A stretch of 64,000 nucleotides of DNA, taken from assembly GCA_958295665.1 (NCBI GenBank), contig OY282560.1, forward strand, positions 193,070,061-193,134,060. Reading direction: 5' to 3'. Position 1 is the stretch's first letter. Every line of letters begins with the position of its first letter. A program made the translations under genes and the position numbers. This document shows positions 11,622-21,390 of the stretch, piece after piece. The notes under the pieces were generated by a model, which did no database searches, was not told where the DNA came from, and saw only the letters and a list, made by a program, of their open reading frames with translations. This DNA is from Tipula vernalis (Eukaryota; Arthropoda; Insecta; Diptera; Tipulidae).

Positions 11622-11892
11622 TTATTATTATTATTATTATTATTGAAGGGCCGTGTGGGCGATAAGCCACCTCGCAGAGCGACCTAAAAGATCTATTGCG
11701 CTAGACCCTGCTTAATTATCCATCCACCCGTCATCCGTTTGATTTTACACTTACGAGTTGCTGAGAATTGCAAATCACCTGTATGTCACCCAGCTTTACT
11801 ACAGGAAGGCTAAATAAAACTAGTGGGTGCCTGGTATCCAGAGTGCGCATACTTTGGACTGATTAACCTATCAGCCATTCATTCATCGGCAT
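11622..11892 (-). mobile_element. 3' end of an I-type LINE with (TAA)n-like tail
   Basis: On the minus strand about 250 bases of non-coding sequence end in an (AAT/TAA)n run of about 23 bases at 11622-11644. A trinucleotide tail of this kind is typical of I-clade non-LTR retrotransposons. No reading frame is preserved. It is cut on its 5' side by the hAT-like element starting at 11893. Confidence 0.55.
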
Positions 11893-12431
11893 CAGTGATG
11901 GCCAAAACGACGTAAAAAATATTTTTTTACATATTTTACGTAAAAAATTGTAAAAAATCGAATAAATGTAAAAATAACGTAAAAAAACGTAAAATCGTAA
12001 AAAATTTTAAATACTTATATATAGTATTTCGGTTTTTTGAAGTTTCAGAGTAAAATTAAATTTATGTAACCAATTCTTTATACACAAACACATATATACA
12101 TCATTCAGCAATCCGCTTTAAACAAAATGCAGCACATTGCTTTTATTCCTTTTCCACGCGAATTATATGTATGTGTTGCACCACTTGTCAAAATTTAACC
12201 TAAAATTATAGTTTGATATTTTTTTATATATGCACAACATATGCAAAAATATTTTGCAAAATACCGCCCTCAATAGACTAAACGCGCATCGGTAAGTTCA
12301 ATACTATCTTATTAGCAGCCGTGAACGTAGATTAGTTTATTGAAATTAGGATTTTATTGTTTTAGGAATACTTGTGGAAATAATAAAAATTCCGAACCCG
12401 ACATACTAAATTCTAGCACGTCTAGTACTAT

Positions 12432-13256
12432 GGATATTGTAGCGTATACTATTGAAGACACTGAGGTGCAGGAAATCTAATCAACCGAAATGGATGTTTT
12501 TAATATAGAGAACAATATAGAAGCACCAGAAGTAAAAAGTTCAAACGAAAGTGACGCTGCGTCTACATCAATTTTGTTTCTTCCTTCAAGTAGTAGCGTT
12601 CTGTCACCATCGCCAAACAATGTTGGACTATCAAAATTTCAACGGACGAACTTGCTAGGGCTATAATCATTTCTCAAACCTAGCTATCAAAAAAAAAACG
12701 AACGGCTATTAAGAAAAGTTCAAAAAATTCGGAATCATTATCTGGTTATGTTGATTCCTGTAATTCCAGAGAACGTGAAGAATTGGACAAAATAGTGGTA
12801 CAGTTTTTTTATGGGTGCAACATCTCGTTTAGCAATATCAAATCTCCACACTTCAAAAGATTAGTGAAAGCTTTAAAACCGTCTTATGCGCAAATAATCC
12901 CCAGCCGCAGGATTTTGTCCGGTAGACTATTGAATAGCACATACCAGAATTGTTTAACAGAACCTCGTACGTCTTTACCGTCTGATTCTGTGCTATTGAT
13001 TGATGGATGAAAAAATTCATCAAGCAACAGCAAAACAGTTGTAAGTTGTATGATTCATAATGCGAACGGAAACCGAGCATTCAAGAACGCATGGGATTTA
13101 AGCGGTGAATCTGAGAACGCAATTAAACTAGCCGAAATAGTTTGCGAATCGATTGCTTTGGCAAAAAGCTTGTATAACACAAATATTTATGCAGTGGTTT
13201 CGGACAATGCCAGTACCATGATTAGAATGGGCAAAAATGTCAATCATATCGTATGG
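12432..13256 (+). pseudogene. hAT-like transposase, N-terminal part (DUF659 region)
   Basis: After a Ser-rich N-terminal part, the frame at 12783-13010 gives SPHFKRLVKALKPSYA, IPSRRILSGRLLNSTYQNC and LPSDSVLLIDG, the pattern of the DUF659 domain of hAT-like transposases, where ILIDGWTN carries the first catalytic Asp. A TGA replaces the expected Trp directly after LLIDG. The next frame (13050-13256) gives FKNAWDLSGESENA and YAVVSDNASTMIRMG, matching the second Asp block (VSDNAxxM). The coding sequence then runs into the fold-back element. Further stops occur near 12478 and 12663. It is a dead transposase. Confidence 0.7.
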
Positions 13257-13265
13257 CATTCAACA
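13257..13265. repeat. 9-bp target duplication CATTCAACA, left copy
   Basis: The same nine bases occur at 20710-20718, flanking the fold-back element on both sides. Confidence 0.85.
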
Positions 13266-13356
13266 ACCCTGTTAAGTTAGCCGAAAGTTTCCAGCCGAAA
13301 GTGAAAAGTCGATAATGCAGATTATGTTATTGATATTCCAGCCGAAAATAAACCAG
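13266..13356 (+). repeat. Left terminal repeat of fold-back copy 1
   Basis: It contains ACCCTGTTAAG, two CCAGCCGAAA motifs and a CGATAATGCAG block. Nearly the same sequence, in the same orientation, opens fold-back copy 2 at 30806, and an inverted version closes this copy at 20515-20709. Confidence 0.85.
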
Positions 13357-14278
13357 CCTCTAGAGTATTATGTCTGGAGATGGATTGGATTAATGTGAAT
13401 TATCAATAGTCATCGCAGGAAAAAAATCAGTTCAAGTTTCCCGTGGGAAATCTCGGAAAATTCGAGTTTCCAAAAATTATTAGAAAATATGTATAAAATC
13501 AGCCTCATGAGTGTTATGTCTGGAGATGGATTCAATTGATGAGATTACTCAATAGTTCAAGTTTCCCGTGGGAAATCTCGGAAAATTCAAAAATATTTCC
13601 AGCCGAAAGTAAGAAATGGATGAATAAAAAAAGCCTCTAGAGTGTTATATCTGGAGATAGATTGCATTGATGTGACTTGTCAATAGCTATCGTAAGAAAA
13701 AAATTCGGTTCAAGTTTCCCATGGGAAATCTCGAAAAATTCGATTTTCCAAAAATTATTTGAAAATTTGTATAAAATCAACCTCTAGAATGTTATGTCTG
13801 GAGATGGATTCAATTGATGTAATTACTCAATAGCTATTGCAGGAAAAATGATCAGTTCAAGTTTCCCGTGGGAAACCTCGGAAAATTCGATTTTCCAAAA
13901 ATTATTAGAAAAAAATTCAGTTCAATTTTCCCGTGGGAAATCTTGGAAATCTCGGAAAATTCAAAAAAGATTCCAGCTGAAAGTAGGAAATGGATGAATA
14001 AAAGAAACCTCTAGAGTGTTATGTCTGGAGATGGATTACATTGATGTGACTTGTCAATAACTATCGCAGGAAAAAAATTCATTTCAAGTTTCCCGTGGGA
14101 AATATCGGAAAAATCGATTTTCCAAAAACTATTAGAAAATTTGTATAAAATCAGCCTCTAGATTGTTATGTCTGGAGATGGATTTAATTGAAGTGATTAC
14201 TCAATAGCTATTGCAGGAACAAAATTCATTTCAAGTTTCCCGTGGGAAATCTCGGAAAATTCGATTTTCCAAAAATTA
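13357..14278 (+). repeat. Satellite-like monomers, left arm of fold-back copy 1 (before the Helitron)
   Basis: About six diverged copies of the monomer carry CCTCTAGAGTGTTATGTCTGG, with TTTCCCGTGGGAAA in most. Copies differ by many substitutions and small deletions, clearly more than in copy 2. The array stops at AAAAATTA where the Helitron enters and resumes at 19547. Confidence 0.9.
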
Positions 14279-14447
14279 CTAGTTGATTACCCGTTTCTAC
14301 GTAACTTTGCTTTATAGTTTTATTTCATCACAAAAAATATATTAAATCATGGTTAACATATAGATATTCTGGGACGAAAAAAAATCTTGTCGATTCTAAT
14401 CAGCCCCTACATTATCAATAATATGAAATATTGCAATGAAAAATACT

Positions 14448-14669
14448 ACAGTTGCCCCGGTGGCACAGTAGTTAGCATGCTTGCTTTAAGCTCCGGAGGT
14501 CCCGGGTTCGATTCCCGGCGGGTGATGAAAAAATCACGGCTGGTTAATGTAGGATCAATGAATCAATCACTCATTATCCGTTATAAAAATGATTACGAAA
14601 CTTAAAAATGAAGCGGCCAAATCCCTCTATGGGATGTATAGCGCCAGCGAAAAAAAAAAAAAAAAAAAA
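14448..14669 (+). mobile_element. tRNA-derived SINE inside the Helitron
   Basis: It begins with a tRNA-like head with an A box (TGGCACAGTAGTTAGC, 14461-14476) and B box (GGTTCGATTCC, 14505-14515), the internal promoter of RNA polymerase III. A unique body and an A run of more than 20 bases follow. Direct repeats AAAAATACT at 14439-14447 and about 14670-14678 are the likely target duplication; the left part is blurred by the A run. It is not a functional tRNA gene, because the head is fused to an unrelated tail. Confidence 0.85.
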
Positions 14670-14869
14670 AAAAATACTGCTGATGTGAGACACCATATAC
14701 TGAAAAAAAAAAATTGAATGATAAAAAAAAAATAAATTCAACATTTATAATAGATGAACAAAAATTGGAATTCATAAAAGTTTCAATTTAAATTAGTTAA
14801 ATTAATAGAAAGAATATTTAGAGATTAACAAATTGAAATATTTAACCAAAAAATATTTACTATATTTCT

Positions 14870-16130
14870 AACAATCCTATTCTCTTCGGTTACAATTTTC
14901 AAATTATTTCTTATTCCAGTGCGCGACATTCCAACATACAGTTGTCCGTGGGTTAAAAAACCGGTGTATCAAGCAAAAGACCAACTTTGTTGAGGGTTTG
15001 ACCTTGTGCTTTATTGATAGTCATTGCAAAAGCAACTCGGACAGGAAGCTGACGTCTCTTAAAAGTACATGGTGTAGTTCCCGTCGCAGATGGGATCATA
15101 GGAATTCTGGGTATTAATACACGATTTCCTTTCTTACTACCAACACAAATTCCCGCTTCAATTATATTGGGCTTAAAATTAATTATTAACAATTTTGTTC
15201 CATTACTAAGTCCAATTGATGGGTTTAAATTTCTTAGGAGAATTATTGGACAACCAACCTTTAAAACTAATTTGTGTGGTGGTAAACCGGAAACTTCTAA
15301 TGAATTCAAAAACTCTGTTGGATATATAACTGCGTTATCTTCTGCAATGACTTCATCAGCACTACAGTATATTTTTTCGTCACCAATTAATTTATTTAAC
15401 ATGTACGTGTTAACGGAATCCACATAATTGTTTGTAGGTGCTAGAATAGCATTTTCTAGGAATGCTGATTTATTAAGTTGATTGGAATTTTCAAAGTAAA
15501 TGAAGTTTACTAAGCTTTCCATATTATTTAATGGAAGCGTTAGTTCCTGAGGTATTTGAATTTTATCTTTACAACCGTTGGCAATCTCTTTTCTTTCACC
15601 GATGCGTAATAAATATTCTGAAAATTCTCTGCCATTTCTGGAATTCAATGCTCTCATATTTGTTGACAATTTTATTTTTTTAGCTCCTTCCCATATATAT
15701 GATTTTTTTATAGATGCGTTTACGATGTCTGATCTTCCCCCATGCAGTACAACAGGCAAAATTTGTCGGAAATCTCCGCCCAACACGATGACTTTACCCC
15801 CAAAGAATTCATTGCATTTCAACAAATCTTTAAATGTTCTATGAACAGCTTCGAAAATGTATTTGTTTGCCATCGATATTTCATCCGAGATTATTATTTA
15901 TGCCTTTCTAATTAATTCGGCAATATCAGAACGATATGAAATATTACATGTTGATGTTTCATGAATACAAATTGGAATTTTAAATCGGCTGTGAGCCGTT
16001 CGACCATTATCAAGTAACTGAGCAGCGATTCCAGACGATGCTACTGCTAATGCTATTTTACCTTCTGATTTAATTTTACTCAAGAACGTATTAAACAGAA
16101 ACGATTTCCCAGTTCCTCCAGGACCATCTA
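14870..16130 (-). pseudogene. Helitron PIF1-like helicase domain
   Basis: The Walker A motif DGPGGTGKSFLFNTFL is near 16100. Next come ALAVASSGIAAQLL, then a stop at 15898, then ISDEISMANKY (Walker B type, DE) and KVIVLGGDFRQILPVV. The C-terminal motifs include GCPIILLRNLNPSIGLSNGT and VRVAFAMTINKAQGQTL. A one-base shift near 14957 separates the last motif, GQLYVGMSR, near 14930. All helicase motifs are still readable, with one stop and two frameshifts. Confidence 0.9.
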
Positions 16131-17012
16131 TAAAAACAATTTTGGTCCAGCGTAATTTGTACCTAAAGATGACATAATAATTTCAAAAGCATGTTTTTGT
16201 TCATCATTAAAAAGTCGAAAAGTAGTTTCATATTTTTCTCTTTCATTTAGCGAAATGAAATTCATTTCATCTTGTATTATTCGACTTGTATTTATCATAC
16301 TTACATCAAATTTAGGCATTTCTGGAAATTTTGAAAGAGAAGAACCATTTTGATTTAAAAAATTTTCTATTTCTAGCAAAGCTGAAGTTATATCAGAACT
16401 ATTTAGCTCCACATTTGGATATATTACCTGACGTTCGTGCAAGAAATCTTCACAAAGACTTAACTTGAACTTTTCCCACAATAATTGTGGCTGGCTAGGC
16501 TCGCAATGAATTAACACCATTGCGAAAAGTTGTCTTATTTGAATAGGCATTTTGAAATTGGATGCCTCTTCTAAACATTTTGTCCATTCTAAATCATCGG
16601 CTAGTAATCCACGCTCAATACATGCTCCTTTGTAAGATGCGCATACAATATTACCATATTTTCTAAGTTCACTAAAACTTGTGGCACCTTTTACATGGTG
16701 AAGTAAAATTCTCAAGTAGAAAACGTCGCCTTCTCTTTGTGAAGCAGACCTTATTCGAGCAATTATATTATTCGAACCTCTCAATCTGTTTTCCCACTTC
16801 TTGTTCTTCCAAACGTAATGGTGTACAAAGTTCAAATAAGTAAATTGCCGTGTGTCAACATCCTCACTGTTTTTTTGAAACCACATGGTCAAAGTGGATG
16901 CCGTATTTAAATTTTGTAATTGATTGTGTGTTGCATCATTTCGGAAATATACCTGTTGCTGCTGTTCCAAATGTAAAGCCAGTATAAAAACAGCCGGAAA
17001 ATGATCTTGCAT
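16128..17012 (-). pseudogene. Helitron linker region between Rep and helicase
   Basis: Residues such as VYFRNDATHNQL, LTMWFQKNSEDVDTRQFTYL, GDVFYLRILLHHVKGATSF and FNDEQKHAFEIIM are typical of the stretch between Rep and the PIF1-like helicase in Helitrons. It ends at YAGPKLFL where a frameshift near 16126 leads into the Walker A motif of the next frame. Confidence 0.88.
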
Positions 17013-17030
17013 TTCAAAAGCTAATGTTCG

Positions 17031-17864
17031 CTAGGCGCATTCTTCTTGAGCTATGTAACGGGCATCTATAAATTGTGGAATTTCGTCAATATTTCTTACC
17101 TCAGCTAAGGTACGGTCACTGCCTTTATAAATATATTTATACAAATACTTCATTGCTGACACTGATGAACAAATTTCGACATTTATATGTGCGTTAAATT
17201 TTCTGGACATATGTTTGTTGTATCCAACTACCCAACGATTGTCATATTCAAAACCATTTACACGTTTTTTGTAAGTAACTCCATTGTTTCGTCTTCTATA
17301 TAAAAATAACCCATTTTTATCCAACGCTGTGGAGTCTTGGAAATTTTTTGGAAAACCCTTTGAACATTTCCCTTCCTGCATACACCGTGAACTTGGATTT
17401 TCAGCACCACATGTTCCATGCAAATTTACCTTTGTTATAATATTGTACAAAGCTGGTTCCGTTTCCAAGTTAGGTATTTCACAACATACAATTTGGTCAT
17501 ACATATCAACCTCATATATACGGTTGGTCTCATCTAATATCTCTAATATATGGCAATGTGGCATGCCACGTTTCTGAAATTCTATGACGTATACAAAAGC
17601 AATAACTTTTCCTAATACATGGCGATTATGTAAATCATAGAGAAATTCCTTCAATTTTTGGCGAAATACTCTACAAATAAGATCTGGTCGATCATTTGGA
17701 CATTGGCCAGGTAACAGTTCATTTTTAATTTCATCCCAGTTTGGATTTCCTGTAAATGTTATAAAGAAAGATGGTTTTCCAAATTTCCTAACGATAGACA
17801 TAGCATTTTGAAACAGACGGTGCATATGGCGGGGTCCGCCAGTGAAAGAGCATGGTAAAATCAT
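17031..17864 (-). pseudogene. Helitron Rep (HUH endonuclease) domain
   Basis: This frame continues the N-terminal region with only a stop or shift between 17931 and 17900. It has SFFITFTGNPNWDEI, the metal-binding HUH signature in KRGMPHCHILEIL (His-x-His) and the tyrosine motif MKYLYKYIYKGSDR with two Tyr spaced as in rolling-circle Rep proteins. All catalytic residues are present. Its neighbours on the same strand supply the linker and helicase. The frame ends at 17031 after YIAQEECA, where the family goes on without a break. Confidence 0.9.
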
Positions 17865-17930
17865 TCTTTTTCCAATAGTCGCTGCATCACCATCTCCTTC
17901 ATTAAGGGCATCTTGAACTCCTTGATAAAC

Positions 17931-19102
17931 TTATGCTGGTAAATTTGATTGGTTGTTTCTAATAAAAAGTAGTCTCATAGCTTCTTGTTTTGCATAACAA
18001 TCTACAATGTATTGAGCAAAAAGTCTACGGGAGCGATGTAAAATTTCCTTTTCATTCCTATACATTAGTCGGTATGCATAAAATTCCCTAAGTGAAACTT
18101 TCCTGGCGTTTAAATTACGATATTCTATTTGCGAATGGTAACCTAAAGCACCAGTGGGAAATGATAAAACATAATGAAGTGGATCGTATGATGGATGTAT
18201 TTCACTTATTCGCGTCAATGGTCCCTGTGTAGTTTTTAAAATAATATCCCTTGGAGCGTAAGTCTCATTACCATCACCGGGCAATAAAACAGCTATTTGG
18301 CTGGGTGCAGGAATATTATGGTATCTTCGGTCAATCGAATGATTTCCGGTAATCAAATAGTAAAATTTAGATTATTATTTGCAACCATTTCAAATGCAAT
18401 TTTAAATTGTTGAACAAATGGATTCATTTCATGTTGCATTTGTTGCAACTCGGACAATAACTGACGATTTAGAAATGGCATATTATTATGACGGTTTTCT
18501 AACTCATTATTAGTATCATATATGTACATTTGTAAAAATATTGGTCGGTCATTGGAGTTAGGTATTAATGACCCTATTTTATGGTGAACTGCTCCATTTA
18601 TACGAAAAGTATACACACCTTGTTGCCCATTTGCTAAATTTTGATCAAAATTAACTCCAACAGATGTAAACGCGAGTGATGAATTTAATGCTCTAATATT
18701 TGCAAAATAAACACCTGAAAGATTGTCTGTACCATTCAAAAGGTTTTCCAAAAAAGTAGGTGCCGGCGGTAATAATGGCAACTCTACCTTACCTCCCAGG
18801 CAACACATTGAAAACTTTTTTTCAGACCTTCTACTCGTACTTAGTTTTTCGGAATCCCAAAACTTTGCGTTACAATGTGAACAGCATTCAACCATTTCTC
18901 CGAGTGCAGATACCTCACAATTATTTTCATTATAATTATTTCGGAAAATCTGAATAAAATTTGAAGGGTTACGTCGATTACGCCTAGCGTTTGTATTTTC
19001 TTGTGTACTGGCGAGCTGCTGTTCATCGGTAAGATTTGCTCAATGTCGACGTTGACGTTCTCTATATTGCATTCTTCGAATTTCGATTCTGGAACGCTCC
19101 AT
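17931..19102 (-). pseudogene. Helitron protein, N-terminal region
   Basis: The likely start is the ATG at 19102. The frame is closed by a TGA near 19040, then open through MVECCSHCNAKFWDSEKLS with a Cys pair (C-x2-C). It runs to a stop at 18353 and shifts into 18356-17931. The motif SYDPLHYVLSFPTGALGYH is the core of the Helitron-like N domain. The end reads FAQYIVDCYAKQEAMRL and then LPA followed by a stop. The region precedes the HUH nuclease and is thought to help bind DNA. At least three breaks mean no functional protein is made. Confidence 0.85.
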
Positions 19103-19546
19103 TGTAATAAAAAAAATCACCAAACAAAAAAATAATTACAAAAGCAACAAAATAGTTAGCACATACAATTAAAAAAAAATTAACTGTGCTAAAATTTCAA
19201 ATTTAAAAAATTATGTGCGCTGCCGCTTAAATATGCGAGTAAAATGATGAAATGACAATTTACAACGAAATGTATCAATCAAAAAAAAATATTTACTTCG
19301 CAGCTTGAAACACACAAAACCAAGTAGGCAAAAATATAAATTCAAATACATATACTCTTTTGTTTTATGTTTTATTATTTTCAATAAAAAAAATAAATGA
19401 ATGAAACAAAACCACAAAACGAAAAATATGATGCATGTACTAGCTATGTACAATAATTGTACACTACTTATAAATAAGCAAACTTTTTGTTTTTTTTTGT
19501 TTTTGTTTTTATACTGCGTGACGGACATCGAAGAATTATATATAGA
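19103..19546 (-). other. Helitron 5' untranslated region
   Basis: This lies between the Helitron 5' terminus (minus-strand TCTATATA) and its ATG at 19102. It is AT-rich with no frame of interest; the open frame at 19211-19528 is low-complexity and has no family resemblance. Confidence 0.6.
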
Positions 19547-20709
19547 TTGAAAATTTGTATAAAATCAGCCTCTAGAGTGTTATGTCTGGAGATGGATTCA
19601 ATTGATGTGATTACTCAATAGCTATCGCAGGAAAAAAAGTCAGTTCAAGTTTTCCGTGGGAAATCTCGGAAAATTTGAAAAAGTTTCCAGCCGAAAGTAA
19701 GAAATGGATGAATAAAATCAGCCTCTAGAGTTTTATGTCTGGAGATGGATTGAATTTATGTGACTTGTCAATATCTATCGCAGGGAAAAAAATCAGATCA
19801 AGTTTCCCGTGGGAAATCTCGGAAAATTCAAAAAAAATTCCAGCCGAAAGTAATAAATGGATGAATAAAAAAAGCCTCTAGGGTGTTACATCTGGAGATT
19901 AATTGCATTGATGTGACTTGTCAATAGCTATTGCAGGAAAAAAATTCAGTTTAAGTTTTTCGTGGGAAATATCGGAAAATTTAAAAAAGTTTCCAGCCGA
20001 AAGCAAGAAATGGATGAATAAAATCAGCCTCTATAGTGTTATGTCTGGAGATGGATTGCATTGATGTGACTTGTCAATAGCTATCGCAGGAAAAAAATTC
20101 ATTTCAAGTTCCCCGTGGGAAATCTCGAAAAATTCAATTTTCCGATTTCGGAAAATGTTCTAATAATTTTTGGAAAATCGAAATTTCCGAGATTTTCCAC
20201 GGGGAATTTAAATTGAATTTTTTTCCTGCGATAGCCATTGAGTAATCACAGCAATTGAATTCATCTCCAAACATAACACTCTAGAGGCTGATTTTATTCA
20301 TTTCTCACGGGAAACTTGAACAGAATTTATTAATTCGACAGCTATTGACAATTCAAATAAAAACGATTCAGCTTTAGATATATACTCTAGAGGCTGATTT
20401 TATTCCAACTTTGTATATTCTTCTGATTTTCCGTTATTTTCTACGAAGCATAGTTTTACACGTAAATTTATTTACAAAAATTTATGTTTAATTCTATGTA
20501 TCCTATTTACTTTCGGCTGATAACTACTAAATTTGTTATTTTCGGCTTGAATGTTATATCATAATCTGCATTATCGACTTTTTACTTTCGGCTTTCGGCT
20601 GGGATTATACAACCTGCATTACCATTTTATACTGTCTGCTGGACTAACGGTGTCTGCCTTATCGACTTTTCACTTTCGGCTGGCAACATTCGGCTAACTT
20701 TAACAGTAT
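19547..20709. repeat. Rest of fold-back copy 1: end of left arm, turning point, right arm and right terminal repeat
   Basis: Plus-oriented monomers run from 19547 to about 20145. The orientation flips around AATTTTCCGATTTCGGAAAAT (about 20135-20160) and inverted monomers follow. A more diverged stretch (20300-20515) leads to the right terminal repeat (20515-20709), which has several ACTTTCGGCTGG motifs. Confidence 0.85.
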
Positions 20710-20718
20710 CATTCAACA
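20710..20718. repeat. 9-bp target duplication CATTCAACA, right copy
   Basis: Identical to 13257-13265. The hAT transposase reading resumes directly after it. Confidence 0.85.
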
Positions 20719-21120
20719 TGCAACAGTCATACGGGGAATCATTTTGCGAAAGACATTGTTGACGCTAATTTATCGGGACAAGCCAATTCTATTTTAAAGG
20801 AATTTAAACATACTGATTTCGAGAAGGCTGTGCTTAGCAAAGGTGGCAAACGAATTCGGTTGGCATGTGACACGAGATGGTGTTCCTATAGAGATGCACA
20901 TGAAATCATCTTTACAATTTGCAGTATCTAAAGCAGATCATTATAGAGGAAAAACCCATAAAAGTCAAGTCTTACACATCAAAATTATTTTTCGATGACG
21001 AATTCATCGAAAAGATTAAAGAAGAAAAGGAAATAAAAATAAACAAAACATTCAAGATCATTACAAACGTCGATGTGATATGGCATCAAATGAGTATGCA
21101 TTGGTTGGCTACTATCTACA
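20719..21120 (+). pseudogene. hAT-like transposase, continuation after the fold-back insertion
   Basis: Directly after the right 9-bp duplication the same protein resumes with HTGNHFAKDIVDANL (family: CxAHxxNLxxKDIL), then ILKEFKHTDFEKAVL and RLACDTRWCSYRDAHE (family: DTRWNSYxDM). A weak VGYYLHAHPTG-like stretch follows near 21105. The join with the piece ending at 13256 shows that both halves belong to one transposase. Beyond about 20905 the frame is broken repeatedly. Confidence 0.7.
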
Positions 21121-21177
21121 TGCGCACCCTACTGGAAGGTTACGGAGCTGGTAAATTAATCTACTCAACTTTAGTCC

Positions 21178-21214
21178 GCCCCCCCTCCCTCCCCCCCTCC
21201 CTCCCCCTCCTCCA
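21178..21214. repeat. C/T-rich tract
   Basis: A run of CCCTCC-type repeats on the plus strand, in strong contrast to the AT-rich surroundings. It lies in the decayed end of the hAT-like element. Confidence 0.9.
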
Positions 21215-21235
21215 ATAGACGCCAAACCACCTAGA

Positions 21236-21390
21236 CAAAAAGATTGATGAAATAATTTCTGATTTTGCAACAAATGTTGCTAAATTTCAGAATGTTTTAA
21301 ATTTGTATTTAGTCTAGACGTTTTGTTTTTTTCCAGTTCTGATTGAGAGAAAAATACTCTGCTAAATCTGTTGCATATAAGTAAAATTAA
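21236..21390. repeat. Dispersed 155-bp repeat, most complete copy
   Basis: It carries GACAAAAAGATTGATGAAAT, TCTGATTTTGCAACAAAT and TTTGTATTTAGTCTAGACG in this order. The same blocks occur separately at 9235-9290, 9664-9690 and 11495-11621. Confidence 0.6.

Larger units (their letters stand above)
14279..19546 (-). mobile_element. Helitron, full-length 5,268 bp, decayed coding region
   Basis: On the minus strand it starts TCTATATATAATTCTTCG (at 19546) and ends CAACTAG (at 14279). This fits the 5' TC and 3' CTRR rule, with a short TTAC/GTAA palindrome 8 bases before CTAG. It sits between an A (14278) and a T (19547) with no target duplication, as Helitrons do. The flanks join to restore a fold-back monomer (AAAAATTA / TTGAAAATTTG), one T short of the commonest form. 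It encodes a Rep-helicase protein in broken frames and carries a SINE near its 3' end. Confidence 0.92.
13266..20709. mobile_element. Fold-back element, copy 1 (FB/Mutator-like, non-autonomous), itself split by a Helitron
   Basis: The element starts ACCCTGTTAAGTTAGCCG and ends, read inward from the right on the minus strand, ATACTGTTAAAGTTAGCCG. Both arms have subterminal CCAGCCGAAAGT motifs followed by satellite-like monomers, and the arms are inverted relative to each other around about 20150. Perfect 9-bp duplications flank it. Long inverted arms made of tandem repeats plus a 9-bp duplication are the hallmark of FB-type fold-back elements, which belong with Mutator-like transposons. Without the Helitron it is 2,176 bp. 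It encodes no protein of its own, so a transposase would have to act in trans. Confidence 0.85.
11893..21230 (+). mobile_element. Decayed hAT-like DNA transposon, split by a fold-back insertion
   Basis: The left end reads CAGTGATGGCCAAAAC, the classic start of hAT terminal inverted repeats. The preceding 8 bases, ATCGGCAT (11885-11892), would be the target duplication. The transposase trace runs to 13256, is interrupted by the fold-back element and its 9-bp duplication, and resumes at 20719. The matching right terminal repeat was not found, so the right edge is a guess and is probably truncated. Without the insertion the element would be about 1.9 kb. Confidence 0.65.

Noticed and set aside
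14450..14520. Possible tRNA gene
   Set aside because: A and B boxes are present, but the stretch continues into a non-tRNA body and a long A tail with flanking direct repeats, and the acceptor stem does not close. It is a SINE head.
14387..14605. 72-codon plus-strand reading frame over the SINE
   Set aside because: It spans the SINE target duplication, the tRNA-like head and part of the body, so it is not an independent gene.
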